Positions 25,303 to 34,728 of a DNA stretch of 64,000 nt are shown piece by piece (positions within the stretch are counted from its first letter, which is position 1; each line of letters begins with the position of its first letter). Under the pieces are notes generated by a model. That model worked only from the letters and a program-made list of their open reading frames with translations. It did not search any database and was not told where the DNA came from. The position numbers and the translations under genes are program-made. The stretch is from Thorsellia kenyensis (lineage in GTDB: Bacteria > Pseudomonadota > Gammaproteobacteria > Enterobacterales > Thorselliaceae). The stretch covers positions 62,001-126,000 of the forward strand of contig NZ_JBHLXE010000108.1 in assembly GCF_042432445.1 (NCBI RefSeq), in the 5' to 3' direction.

Positions 25303-26301
25303 TTAAGCTTTTGTGATGGGAAAACTCATTATTTCAGCAAGAGAAGATTTATTTTGGCTTAGCATAAATACCCTATCTAAACCAATCGCAACTCCTGATG
25401 TGGGTGGCATCCCTTGACTTAATGCAGCTAATAAATATTCATCAATGGGCATGGGCATAAGCCCTTTTTCAATGCGTTCTAAATTATCAAGCTCAAAACG
25501 CTTGCGTTGTTCAATAGGGCAGGTAAGCTCGTGAAAACCATTAGCTAATTCTACACCTTTATAATAAAATTCAAATCTTTCAGCCACTCGATGATCTGTT
25601 TCATTTATCTTAGCAAGGGCAGCCTGTGAAGCGGGGAAATGAAAAATAGCCATTGGCTTTTCTAAGCCAATATGAGGCTCTACGCCTATAGCAAAAAGAA
25701 ATTGGAGTAGTGTATCCCTATGGTTTTCTTCTTTTGCACCATCCCAACCTAGAGAAACTGCAGTAGTTTGTAATTCACAAAGTGGATCGGTTAGTGGATC
25801 GATATTGAGATGCTTTTGCATCGCATGTTGATAACTTAAGTAGTCACATGCAGGACAATTGAGTAAATATTGCAGCAGTTCATCGACTTCTTTGATTAAA
25901 TTCATCATAGTAAAAAACGGTCGATACCATTCAAGCATGGTAAATTCAGGGTTATGTATCCTTCCTGACTCTTCGTTTCTAAAACATTTACCAATCTGAA
26001 AAATTGCACCACTGCCTGATGCAACCATTCGTTTCATATGGTATTCAGGACTTGTAATCAAGTATAGTGGTGAATGATTATATGAAGAATTTAAATAGAG
26101 TTCAGTTTTAAAACTGCTTAGGTTAGTGTCTGTCACAGCAAATTGACTGAGAATAGGGGTCTCGACCTCTAAAACCCCACGAGGTTCAAAGAATTGACGG
26201 ATTCTACGCATAAAATTTGCACGCTTAACTAAGGTTGTATTTGATGCAGTCGGTTGCCATTCATCATAAGGTGGTATAAGAGTCTCTTTTTTATTATGCA
26301 T
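25303..26301 (-). CDS. epmA: Elongation factor P beta-lysylation ligase EpmA
   Basis: A class II LysRS-like enzyme without an anticodon domain. It attaches beta-lysine to EF-P, helping ribosomes through polyproline. The 332 residues (usual ~325) show RRIRQFFEPRGVLEVETPILSQ (split here as IRQFFEPRG and VETPIL), YLITSPEYHMKRM, CFRNEESGRIHNPEFTMLEWYR in parts, and motif 3 GVAIGLDRVFML. It lies 25 bases past folK. Confidence 0.95.
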   Translation of the reverse strand: MHNKKETLIPPYDEWQPTASNTTLVKRANFMRRIRQFFEPRGVLEVETPILSQFAVTDTNLSSFKTELYLNSSYNHSPLYLITSPEYHMKRMVASGSGAIFQIGKCFRNEESGRIHNPEFTMLEWYRPFFTMMNLIKEVDELLQYLLNCPACDYLSYQHAMQKHLNIDPLTDPLCELQTTAVSLGWDGAKEENHRDTLLQFLFAIGVEPHIGLEKPMAIFHFPASQAALAKINETDHRVAERFEFYYKGVELANGFHELTCPIEQRKRFELDNLERIEKGLMPMPIDEYLLAALSQGMPPTSGVAIGLDRVFMLSQNKSSLAEIMSFPITKA

Positions 26302-26326
26302 TGAATACTTACCTTTAAATTATTGA

Positions 26327-26854
26327 TCAGTCAGACCAAAGTACCATACCATTTTTATCTGTTTTACGGATGATATCGGCTAAGGGTTCTCCATTCGGTA
26401 AAATAAGTCCTGGTGCAATATCGAAAAGTGGAAAAAGCATAAATTCTCTTTCTAGTAGACCATGATGTGGTAAAGTTAATCTTTCATCATTCATTATACT
26501 ATTCCCATAAAGCAATATATCAATATCCAAGGTTCGAGAAGCAAATCTTTCCTTTGTTCTTACTCTTCCTTGTTGTAATTCTATTGCTTGAGTACGATTC
26601 AATAATTCAATTGGAGTTAATTGAGTATCAATTGCTACGACAGCATTTAAATAATCATTTTGGCTCAATCCCCCAAGTGGCTTTGTTCTATAAAATGAAG
26701 AGACTTTTATAAAAGAAGAAAACTCAAGCTTTTTAATAGAGGTTATAGCATTATTGATATAGAGCATAGGATCGCCAAGATTACTTCCTAGTGCTAGATA
26801 AGCACGGTGCACGTGATTGGCATTATTGGAAAACATATTACTCATTTTATCCAT
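26327..26854 (-). CDS. folK: HPPK: 6-hydroxymethyl-7,8-dihydropterin pyrophosphokinase
   Basis: A folate pathway enzyme. Motifs are AYLALGSNLGDP, SSFYRTKPLGG, QDxDYLNAVV-type SQNDYLNAVV, ELQQGRVRTKERFASRTLDIDILLYG in parts (catalytic RTLDIDI), and LPHHGLLEREFMLFPL. Length ~175 is near normal. The start is uncertain: ATG 26854, ATG 26845 and GTG 26860 are all in frame, with no strong ribosome-binding site. The pcnB stop adjoins, so translation is probably coupled, as in E. coli pcnB-folK. Confidence 0.93.
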   Translation of the reverse strand: MDKMSNMFSNNANHVHRAYLALGSNLGDPMLYINNAITSIKKLEFSSFIKVSSFYRTKPLGGLSQNDYLNAVVAIDTQLTPIELLNRTQAIELQQGRVRTKERFASRTLDIDILLYGNSIMNDERLTLPHHGLLEREFMLFPLFDIAPGLILPNGEPLADIIRKTDKNGMVLWSD

Positions 26855-26860
26855 CTTCAC

Positions 26861-28537
26861 TTAGTTATTAGGTGTCTTTGAATTATTATTTGGCTTTTTA
26901 CGAGGTCTTCTAGGCTTTTTTGCAGTATGCTTGGGATCATCAGCGGGCCATTGTGCACTTTGCGTTGCCCTCGGATCCGTATTAAAGTCTGACTCATAAT
27001 TGTTTTGTGTATTATGTGTAGAGCGATCTATAGGATTATTTAACTGAAATTCTTCCCAATAATTTGCAAGAGTCTGTATTTCTTTATTTTTTTCAACAGC
27101 AGCTCTTAATTTTAAAAGATCAAAACCGGCTCTGAATTTACTCATTTCGAGTAAACTCATCGCCTTGTCTCCTTTATAACGGCTAAACTTAGATTGTAGG
27201 CGCCAAATATCTTTAATGACTAAAACTAAGCGCTTAGGAATAGCCAGAGTTTGATACTGCTCTTTAATTAAATCATCCATAGCTAAGAAAAAGGCATCTT
27301 TATCGGTGAGTCCACTTTCCTGTTTTATTGTTTTCGTCCTTTCTAGTAGAGGATACCAAAGCAACGCTGCAAATAAAAAGGCAGGATTAACACCTAATTC
27401 CTTTGCAATTCGTTCATCTGTGTTACTCAATACTTGTATTATCATCCGAGTAAAGGGCGTATCTTGCTGATCATCAAGCCAATCATCAAGTAACGGGAAA
27501 AGCACACCAAATAACTTAAACTCTCTTAATTTATGAAAACAAGCCACACCATATCCCCCTTGGAGGAGTTTAAGTGATTCATCAAACATTCTCGCTGGAG
27601 GAATGGCTTCGAGTAATGGCGATAACTCAAAGATAGGCGCCGCTGTTTCAGGACTTATTTTCATATTGAGTTTTGCAGAGAATCTTACTGCCCTTAACAT
27701 TCTGACTGGATCTTCACGGTAACGGGTCACAGGATCGCCAATCAATTTGATTACTCCTAATTTTAAATCTTCAACGCCGCCAGCAAAATCTCTTACACTA
27801 AAATCTGCAATACTGTAATAGAGACAGTTAATAGTAAAATCTCTGCGGGCTGCATCTTGCTCTATGGTACCAAAGATATTGTCTCGTAAAAGCATGCCAT
27901 TTTGTGCTTGGATAGCATGTGGGCTATCTATTTTAATATCATGAGGCGCTCTAAATGTTGCCACTTCAATAATTTCACGCCCATATACCACGTGAGCTAA
28001 TTGAAATCGTCTGCCAATAATACGACAATTGCTGAACAATTTTTTTATTTGAGAAGGCGTTGCATTAGTACATACATCAAAATCTTTAGGTAAATTTCCT
28101 AATAATAAATCACGTACTCCTCCACCAACTAGATAAGCTTCAAAGCCGGCTTTATTTAAGCGATATAATACTTTTACTGCATTAGGGCTGATATTATCTC
28201 TACTGATATTGTGTAAATTTCGTGGGATAATGGTTTCAATTAATCCATTTCGTCTAACGCGTTGCTCCTTTTCCCCGCGCCTTATTTTGCTGGTTTTTTT
28301 TAAAGTTCGATCATTTGATCTATTGCTCTTAGAAGGTCCACGTTGTTTAGATGTTTTTTCAGTATCAGGATGCGAATTTCTTTCTCTTGTATGCTGATTA
28401 TTATCGGCTCCCATTTTTTTCTGTGCATGCAAAGAGGGTTCCTTTCCACTATCAGAGGTATGTTGCTCAGCATCAATGGAGACTGGAGTTTTATTGCTCA
28501 CTAATGAGCGATATAATTGCGTGATTCGTTTTAAAAT
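26861..28537 (-). CDS. pcnB: Poly(A) polymerase I, apparent AUU start
   Basis: Adds poly(A) tails that speed RNA decay. The core has FEAYLVGGGVRDLLLG, PKDFDVCTNATP (catalytic Asp pair), NCRIIGRRFQLAHV and DFTINCLYYSI. The ends are extended: a Lys/Arg/Ser/Asn-rich segment of about 90 residues after the start and a basic C-terminus (KKPRRPRKK). No ATG has a Shine-Dalgarno. An ATT at 28537 has GAGGTG six bases upstream, and the residues after it (LKRITQLYR) align with the start of E. coli PcnB (FTRVANFCR), whose start is AUU. An ATG lies nine codons further upstream at 28564. Confidence 0.92.
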   Translation of the reverse strand: MLKRITQLYRSLVSNKTPVSIDAEQHTSDSGKEPSLHAQKKMGADNNQHTRERNSHPDTEKTSKQRGPSKSNRSNDRTLKKTSKIRRGEKEQRVRRNGLIETIIPRNLHNISRDNISPNAVKVLYRLNKAGFEAYLVGGGVRDLLLGNLPKDFDVCTNATPSQIKKLFSNCRIIGRRFQLAHVVYGREIIEVATFRAPHDIKIDSPHAIQAQNGMLLRDNIFGTIEQDAARRDFTINCLYYSIADFSVRDFAGGVEDLKLGVIKLIGDPVTRYREDPVRMLRAVRFSAKLNMKISPETAAPIFELSPLLEAIPPARMFDESLKLLQGGYGVACFHKLREFKLFGVLFPLLDDWLDDQQDTPFTRMIIQVLSNTDERIAKELGVNPAFLFAALLWYPLLERTKTIKQESGLTDKDAFFLAMDDLIKEQYQTLAIPKRLVLVIKDIWRLQSKFSRYKGDKAMSLLEMSKFRAGFDLLKLRAAVEKNKEIQTLANYWEEFQLNNPIDRSTHNTQNNYESDFNTDPRATQSAQWPADDPKHTAKKPRRPRKKPNNNSKTPNN

Positions 28538-28695
28538 AATACACCTCAAATAATGAAAAAACATCAAATAACGTTGATTAGAAATATAGAAAATCTATCA
28601 CTTATACCGTGAATAAATCGCCGATTACAGGTACTATATTATCACAAACACCTAATAAGTTAAGTGGCCCAATAATAATTTAAAAAGGAATCAAT

Positions 28696-29304
28696 ATGGG
28701 TAATCCAATAAAAAACCTGTCTCAAAGCATACCCTCCCCTGATTTAACTCTCACTAGATGTGATTGGGTTAATAACACTGATGCACTCTACATAACCTAT
28801 CATGACCAAGAATGGGGGAAACCATGTTTGGATAGGAATACGCTTTTTGCCATGCTTTGTTTAGAAGGTCAGCAGGCAGGTCTTTCTTGGTACACTGTGT
28901 TAAAAAAGCGTGCGCACTATTATACCAGTTTTCATCATTTTGTACCTGAAAAAGTCTCAGGAATTGATGACGAAATGATGAATGAATTAAAAAATGATCC
29001 TGGGTTAATTAGGCATCTAGGGAAACTCTCTTCAATTGTTTCTAATGCGCAAGCTTTGCTTAAAATGGAGGCAGAGGGTGAGAATTTTGTCGAATTTATT
29101 TGGTCTTTTGTGAATGGTAAGTCTAAAATCAATCATTTCAATAGCATAGAAGAAATTCCTGCGAGTACAGAAGAATCTATCCAGCTCTCTAAGGCGCTAA
29201 AGAAAAGAGGATTTCGCTTTGTAGGTCCCACAATCTGTTATGCGTTTATGCAAGCAACAGGCTTAGTCAATGATCATCTATTATCTTGTCACTTTCGAGA
29301 ATAA
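28696..29304 (+). CDS. tag: 3-methyladenine DNA glycosylase I
   Basis: Removes 3-methyladenine. The 202 residues show the zinc snap ligands (Cys near residue 20 in TRCDWV, His in YHDQEWG, and a C-terminal VNDHLLSCH), plus LFAMLCLEGQQAGLSWYTVL, the HhH glycosylase core. It has an N-terminal tail of ~18 residues beyond the E. coli protein. It is a single gene, divergent from pcnB. Confidence 0.95.
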   Translation: MGNPIKNLSQSIPSPDLTLTRCDWVNNTDALYITYHDQEWGKPCLDRNTLFAMLCLEGQQAGLSWYTVLKKRAHYYTSFHHFVPEKVSGIDDEMMNELKNDPGLIRHLGKLSSIVSNAQALLKMEAEGENFVEFIWSFVNGKSKINHFNSIEEIPASTEESIQLSKALKKRGFRFVGPTICYAFMQATGLVNDHLLSCHFRE

Positions 29305-29426
29305 TAGTATCAATTTATTGATCTCTAGGGTACTAAGCGATCAAACGACTAAATTAATTTTAAAGCCCGTCAAGTCATGGTAATATAACCCATTAATTAG
29401 CATCATCAGTATTTTAAGGAATCGCC

Positions 29427-30506
29427 ATGAAAGCCGCTACAGCCGTTATTTATCGTTCGGCATTAACTCATAATTACAAAACTATAAAATCAATGTCACC
29501 TAAAAGCCATTTGATGGCAGTGGTTAAAGCTAATGGCTATGGACATGGAGCGCTTGAAGTGGCTTCGACGCTGACGCATGCCGATTATCTTGGTGTTGCT
29601 CGCATTGACGAAGCGATTGCATTGAGAGAAGCCGGGGTGGAGGCTAAAATTTTATTACTCGAAGGCTTTGTCAGTGAAGAATGTGTTCCTTCACTCCTAA
29701 AATATAATCTTGAAACAGTGATTCACTGCCATGAACAAGTGATGATGCTAGAAAAATTTAATTCTGCTACTTCAATTAAAATTTGGCTTAAATTAGATAC
29801 CGGTATGCATAGATTAGGAATTCGTTTGGATGAAGCAGACGCTATATTTGAGCGGATATGCAATATCTCATGGATAGAAAAACCTATCAATGTAATGACC
29901 CATTTTGCTTGCTCTGATGAGTTAAATAATCCCTTCACAAACGATCAAATTGATAGATTTGATGGGTTTATCCAACATAAAGTCGTGGGGCAAACTTCAT
30001 TAGCTGCTTCCGGTGGTATTCTATTTTGGCCACAGTCACATAGGCATCTTAACAGGGCTGGGATTATTTTATATGGTATATCTCCTGTTCTTCAAAAACC
30101 CGCCAGTGATTTTGGCTTATCTCCTGTCATGCAATTAGAAAGTCGGCTTATTGCTATTCGCCGCCACTCTCAAGGTGAAAGTGTAGGATATAACGCAACG
30201 TGGGTAAGTCCGCGAGATACCGTAATAGGTGTTGTTGCAATAGGTTATGGAGATGGCTATTCTCGTTCGATTAAAAATGGTACCCCTGTACTGATTAATG
30301 GAAGAGAAGTACCTTTAGTTGGTAGAGTTTCTATGGATATGATAACAATTGACTTAGGCCCAGATGCTTTAGATAAAGTGGGTGATAAAGTCGTTTTATG
30401 GGGGCAAGATTTGCCTATTGAACGCATTGCACATCTTAATAATCTTTCACCCTATGAGTTGATGACTCAATTAACTTCTCGTGTTAATTTAGTTTATGCC
30501 GATTAA
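29427..30506 (+). CDS. alr: Alanine racemase
   Basis: Makes D-alanine for peptidoglycan. The 359 residues have the PLP lysine in MAVVKANGYGHGA and the catalytic Tyr in SVGYNATW. LKLDTGMHRLG and GRVSMDMITIDLG are also typical. It has AAGGA before ATG. plsY follows 41 bases on, probably in the same transcript. Confidence 0.97.
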   Translation: MKAATAVIYRSALTHNYKTIKSMSPKSHLMAVVKANGYGHGALEVASTLTHADYLGVARIDEAIALREAGVEAKILLLEGFVSEECVPSLLKYNLETVIHCHEQVMMLEKFNSATSIKIWLKLDTGMHRLGIRLDEADAIFERICNISWIEKPINVMTHFACSDELNNPFTNDQIDRFDGFIQHKVVGQTSLAASGGILFWPQSHRHLNRAGIILYGISPVLQKPASDFGLSPVMQLESRLIAIRRHSQGESVGYNATWVSPRDTVIGVVAIGYGDGYSRSIKNGTPVLINGREVPLVGRVSMDMITIDLGPDALDKVGDKVVLWGQDLPIERIAHLNNLSPYELMTQLTSRVNLVYAD

Positions 30507-30547
30507 TGTAATATGTTACTTGTATAAAATGCTAGTGGAATGAATTG

Positions 30548-31156
30548 ATGCCTAACTATTTGCTGTTTTTATTTCCTATTTTAGCCTACCTCTTAGGTTC
30601 CATTTCCAGTGCTATTTTATTACACCGTTTATACCACTTACCCGATCCTCGTACATTAGGTTCTAAAAATCCAGGCGCGGTAAATACTTTTAGAAATGGG
30701 CATACCAAAATTGCATTATGTGTTTTTATATTTGATGTTTTAAAAGGTATGCTACCAGTTTGGATAGCATACCGTCTAGGATTACCCTTATTTTACGTCA
30801 GTCTTACTGCATTAGCCTCTTGTATAGGCCATGCTTATCCTGTTTTTTTTAATTTTAAAGGAGGAAAGTGTGTGGCAACTGCACTTGGCGCTGTCGCACC
30901 TATTGGCTTTGATTTGAGTGGTTTGATGATCGCCACATGGCTAATAGTACTCATTCTTAGTGGATATTCTTCTTTAGCGTCTATTGTCGCTGCTGTAGCT
31001 GCCCCAATTTATATTTGGTGGTTTCGCCCTGAATATACGTTTGCAGTTGCAATGCTCTCTTGTTTAATCATCTGGAGACACCATGAAAATTTAGAAAGAT
31101 TATGGAGACGCCAAGAACCTAAAATTTTTTCTAAATCAAAAAATGATAATTATTGA
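30548..31156 (+). CDS. plsY: Glycerol-3-phosphate acyltransferase PlsY
   Basis: An inner-membrane acyl-phosphate-dependent enzyme starting phospholipid synthesis. The 202 residues form about five membrane helices, with the three family loops: YLLGSISSAILL, GSKNPGAVNTFR and GHAYPVFFNFKGGKCVATALG in parts (FKGGKGVAT-type). An in-frame TTG lies one codon upstream of the ATG. The 3' end overlaps the convergent small secreted protein gene by seven bases. Confidence 0.95.
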   Translation: MPNYLLFLFPILAYLLGSISSAILLHRLYHLPDPRTLGSKNPGAVNTFRNGHTKIALCVFIFDVLKGMLPVWIAYRLGLPLFYVSLTALASCIGHAYPVFFNFKGGKCVATALGAVAPIGFDLSGLMIATWLIVLILSGYSSLASIVAAVAAPIYIWWFRPEYTFAVAMLSCLIIWRHHENLERLWRRQEPKIFSKSKNDNY

Positions 31157-31536
31157 TTTTTTGCTGCTTTTTTGAGTTCAAGTATACCTGGAAGTAATGA
31201 TTCTATTTGCACAAGAATATTCGCACAGGTCTCTTTTTTATTCTCATCTGGTAACAATTCAAGCAGGTTTTTTAAGTTTAACATTTTATCATCAATATTT
31301 TTCATGATAAGCGTCTCTTGAGTATCTTGAGCAAACTCGCTATTCATTGACTCAATTTTATTAAAAACATCTTTGCACTCTTTAATGCTACCCAATTGTT
31401 GTGCGTTTGGCTCTGATAATGAAACATTTACTGTCGAGGAGAGAGCATTACTAAATGATATGCTGCTTTCATTTGCCGCAAAACTCAGTTTAGAAACACT
31501 AATGAAAAAAATTATAGCTAAATATTTCATGTTCAT
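31150..31536 (-). CDS. Small exported protein of unknown function
   Basis: 128 residues with a clear Sec signal (MKYLAIIFFISVSKLSFA, cleavage before ANESS). The mature part is acidic and helical, with two Cys (in KECKDV and ETCANI) that could form a disulfide. No family recognised. ATG 31536 and 31530 are both possible. Its stop overlaps the end of plsY on the other strand, so its coding sequence is constrained there. Signal peptide plus even codon use argue that it is real. Confidence 0.65.
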   Translation of the reverse strand: MNMKYLAIIFFISVSKLSFAANESSISFSNALSSTVNVSLSEPNAQQLGSIKECKDVFNKIESMNSEFAQDTQETLIMKNIDDKMLNLKNLLELLPDENKKETCANILVQIESLLPGILELKKAAKNQ

Positions 31537-31636
31537 TTTAGGTTTTCCACCAGAGGTTATTAGTGACTATTAAATGGTTAATTCTCTAGGGTCATCAGTT
31601 TTAGCTATTGATTGAATCCTATAGATACCATCATTG

Positions 31637-32698
31637 CTATTTTATCTCATGATTATCTTGCTGCATATGTCTCCTATTTTGAGCTTCTTGTGCGCTCTCT
31701 AGAATACGGTGATAGTTCTCAAAGCGAAGTTCGCTTATTTTTTGCATTGTTACAGCTTCTTTTATTAGGCAACCAGGATCATCAAGATGCTTACAATCTC
31801 TAAACTTACATCCTCCAAGATAGGCATGAAATTCTATATATCCTTGAGTGATTTGTTCTCGAGAAAGATGCCATAAACCAAATTCTCTGATACCAGGAGA
31901 ATCAATAACACTGCCACCTGAAGGAAGATGATAGAGTCTTGAACTGGTTGTTGTATGCTGCCCTAATCCTGACGTTTGTGATACATCATTAACAAGAATT
32001 GGAGTGTCCTTATTAGGCAATATAGCATTTAATAGACTAGATTTTCCTACACCTGATTGACCTGCAAAAATACTGATTTTATTGGCTAATAAGGTCTTAA
32101 TCGCGTTAAGTCCAATATCTGTAATACTCGATGCATATACCACCCTATAATCAATATTTTCATAGATTGCTAACAATTCTTTAAACTCAGAAAGCTCAGT
32201 TTCATTTAATAAATCAATTTTATTAAGTAGAATAATTGGCTTTAATCCCATGGTATGACAGCTAATCAGATAACGGTCAATAACATTAAGCGATAAAGCG
32301 GGTAAGGGAGAACAGACAATAATGACTTGATCAATATTGGCTGCTACCGGTTTTAGTCCATCATAAATATCAGGTCTTGATAATAACGTTTTTCTTGGAT
32401 GTAAAGCCTCTATGATGCCTGTGCCTAATGAAGGGCCTTGATGATAAGGCCTAAAAAGAACTTTATCTCCAGTGACAATTGCAGCCAGCGTTCTTCTCAT
32501 ATGACATCTATGGATTTGACCTAAATTATCTTCAACATCAGCCTGTTTGCCAAATCGGCTGATAATGATCCCCTCCCCACTTGGACCAAATAAAGACTCA
32601 TCCACTATTTGTTCCGTTTGAGATTGGCTCAAGCGTTTTTTCTGATTATCTGCAACCCGTCTACGCTGCCCTATTGATAATTTCTTCTTATATTGCAT
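31637..32698 (-). CDS. rsgA: Ribosome small subunit GTPase RsgA
   Basis: A late 30S maturation GTPase. The 353 residues are in circularly permuted order: OB fold (about 45-110), G4 LLNKIDLL, G1 GQSGVGKSSLL, G3 DSPGIREFG, then a zinc knuckle with GGCKFRDCKH and PGC. The N-terminus is basic (GQRRRVADNQKKRL). It is downstream of tyrB with a 31-base gap. In E. coli rsgA sits next to orn and psd, not here. Confidence 0.96.
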   Translation of the reverse strand: MQYKKKLSIGQRRRVADNQKKRLSQSQTEQIVDESLFGPSGEGIIISRFGKQADVEDNLGQIHRCHMRRTLAAIVTGDKVLFRPYHQGPSLGTGIIEALHPRKTLLSRPDIYDGLKPVAANIDQVIIVCSPLPALSLNVIDRYLISCHTMGLKPIILLNKIDLLNETELSEFKELLAIYENIDYRVVYASSITDIGLNAIKTLLANKISIFAGQSGVGKSSLLNAILPNKDTPILVNDVSQTSGLGQHTTTSSRLYHLPSGGSVIDSPGIREFGLWHLSREQITQGYIEFHAYLGGCKFRDCKHLDDPGCLIKEAVTMQKISELRFENYHRILESAQEAQNRRHMQQDNHEIK

Positions 32699-32729
32699 TT
32701 TTTATCCATTGTCTTTATTTATAAGAAAA

Positions 32730-33947
32730 TTAATTACGCTCTATTTCTGCAATCGCATGTGCGACTTTTTGTACATTTTGACTATTTAAGCCCGCAAGGC
32801 AAATACGACCACTATCAATTAAATAAATACCATGGGTATCTCTCAATTCTTTGACTTTTTCTTTAGTTAGGCCTGTATAACTAAACATGCCCCGTTGTTT
32901 AAGTAAATAAGAAAAATTTTTATTGGGTAATGTTTCACTAAGCGCGTTGAACAAGGCTTGACGCATATTGATGATACGAGCCCTCATTTGATTCACTTCA
33001 TCGATCCATGATTTATTTAAATCCGGTGTATTCAAAACTTCACTAACTATAGCTCCCCCAAAATTAGGCGGACTAGAGTAATTACGTCTTACCGTTGCTT
33101 TTAACTGGCCTAAAACTCTAGAAGCTGTCGCTTTATTTTCACATACTACTGACAGCCCCCCTACGCGCTCTGCATACAAGGAAAAAATTTTTGAAAAAGA
33201 GTTGCTCACAAAACAGTTTATATTTGCCTCAGTTATTGCGCGTATTGCATAAGCATCTTGTTCAATGTCCTCTGCAAATCCCTGATAAGCGATATCTAAA
33301 AAGGGGATAAGCTCTTTGTCTTTTAAGACAGCTATGAGTTGATCCCACTGTGACTTATTTAAATCCGCACCCGTAGGGTTATGACAGCATGGATGAAGTA
33401 AAACAATACTTTGTTTTTTTAATGAGGTTAAAGTACTTAGCATACCATCGAAATCAACGCCGCCTGTTTTTTCATCAAAATAAGGATAAGTATGAGTTTT
33501 GAATCCAGCTCCAGCAAAGATAGCAATATGGTTTTCCCAAGTTGGGTTACTGACCCATACTTCAGAATTAGGGAAATAACTGGCTAAGAAGTCAGCTCCT
33601 ATTTTAAGTGCTCCTGATCCACCGACAGTTTGAATGGTTGCAATACGCTCATCGATAACTGCGCAAGAGTTTTGTCCAAAAAGTAAATTCATTACTGCAT
33701 TACGGTAATTAGGGTTACCTTCCATTGGTAAATACAAAGAGGCTTCATTGCTAAGTGATTGACCTAAGCGTTTTTTGACTGCTTTTACGACCTCTAATTC
33801 GGGAACAATTGCATCATCATTATAGTAAAGACCGATACTCAAATTCACTTTGTCCGTTCTTGGATCTTGTTTGAATGTTTCCATTAATGAAAGAATGGGA
33901 TCACCTGCATAATTTTCAACATTGTCAAAAAGGGATGTTGTGGTCAT
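32730..33947 (-). CDS. tyrB: Aromatic amino acid aminotransferase
   Basis: A PLP fold-type I enzyme making Tyr/Phe (and Asp/Leu) by transamination. The 405 residues align along the whole length with E. coli TyrB: YAGDPILSLMETFK, DKVNLSIGLYYN, LYLPMEGN, CHNPTGADL, the PLP lysine in SNSFSKIFSLYAERVGG, and RRNYSSPPNFGG. The start at 33947 follows AGAGGAAAA; an upstream extension is unlike the family. It lies where trpS stands after gph in E. coli. Confidence 0.94.
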   Translation of the reverse strand: MTTTSLFDNVENYAGDPILSLMETFKQDPRTDKVNLSIGLYYNDDAIVPELEVVKAVKKRLGQSLSNEASLYLPMEGNPNYRNAVMNLLFGQNSCAVIDERIATIQTVGGSGALKIGADFLASYFPNSEVWVSNPTWENHIAIFAGAGFKTHTYPYFDEKTGGVDFDGMLSTLTSLKKQSIVLLHPCCHNPTGADLNKSQWDQLIAVLKDKELIPFLDIAYQGFAEDIEQDAYAIRAITEANINCFVSNSFSKIFSLYAERVGGLSVVCENKATASRVLGQLKATVRRNYSSPPNFGGAIVSEVLNTPDLNKSWIDEVNQMRARIINMRQALFNALSETLPNKNFSYLLKQRGMFSYTGLTKEKVKELRDTHGIYLIDSGRICLAGLNSQNVQKVAHAIAEIERN

Positions 33948-34003
33948 AGTGTTTTCCTCTAAATATTTATGAGTATAAAAGTGAGAGATCACTTTTTATA
34001 GAA

Positions 34004-34699
34004 TTAGTGAAATAAATTCAGTAATTGTGCAAAATCATCAAAGACAAAATCGGGCTTAGCATCAGCAATCGGTTGGTGGTAATTGTATCCATAGGTTAAT
34101 CCAACAGATAAAACACCCGCGTTTTTAGCGCATTCAATATCATTTTTTGAATCACCAACAAATAAAAATTCGTTGGTTAATATACCGAGCGAACCTAATG
34201 TTTGAAAAATAGGGGCCGGATGAGGTTTTTTCTCTTTAACATCATCAGCGCCTAATACTAAACAAAACATTTTACTGAGTCCTAATCCATTTAAAAGTTC
34301 TGGCAAAAATTGCGAAGGTTTATTGGTGATGAGTACTAAAGGGATCTGTTTTTGTTTTAAAGCATGTAATGTTGAAAATACATTAGGATAAAGTTGAGTG
34401 CCATCCGTCATTAATTCTGAATAGAAAGCATCAAATCTTTTTCGCAACGAGGAAAAATCAAAAGAGTAATATGCATCAGAACCTTTAATTGTTTCGATAG
34501 TTTTTCTAAGTAGAATATCAATGCCGTTACCTATAAAGCCTTTGGTTTGATACTCATCAACAGGGGAGAGTTCAGAAGCGATTAAGGCTAAATTAAGGGC
34601 TTGATGGATACCGGGTAAGCTGTCTACAATTGTTCCATCAAGATCAAATCCAATCGCTTGGATTTTTGAAGATAAGTATTTTAGAGGTTGAGTATTCAT
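34004..34699 (-). CDS. gph: Phosphoglycolate phosphatase
   Basis: A HAD hydrolase that clears 2-phosphoglycolate. The 231 residues show motif I GFDLDGTIVDS, motif II LITNKPS and motif III/IV FVGDSKNDIECAKNAG. It follows rpe in the aroK-aroB-damX-dam-rpe-gph order. ATG 34699 is preferred over two upstream TTG codons. Confidence 0.94.
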   Translation of the reverse strand: MNTQPLKYLSSKIQAIGFDLDGTIVDSLPGIHQALNLALIASELSPVDEYQTKGFIGNGIDILLRKTIETIKGSDAYYSFDFSSLRKRFDAFYSELMTDGTQLYPNVFSTLHALKQKQIPLVLITNKPSQFLPELLNGLGLSKMFCLVLGADDVKEKKPHPAPIFQTLGSLGILTNEFLFVGDSKNDIECAKNAGVLSVGLTYGYNYHQPIADAKPDFVFDDFAQLLNLFH

Positions 34700-34728
34700 C
34701 AACAATAGATCCTTTGCCTCACGGAGAA

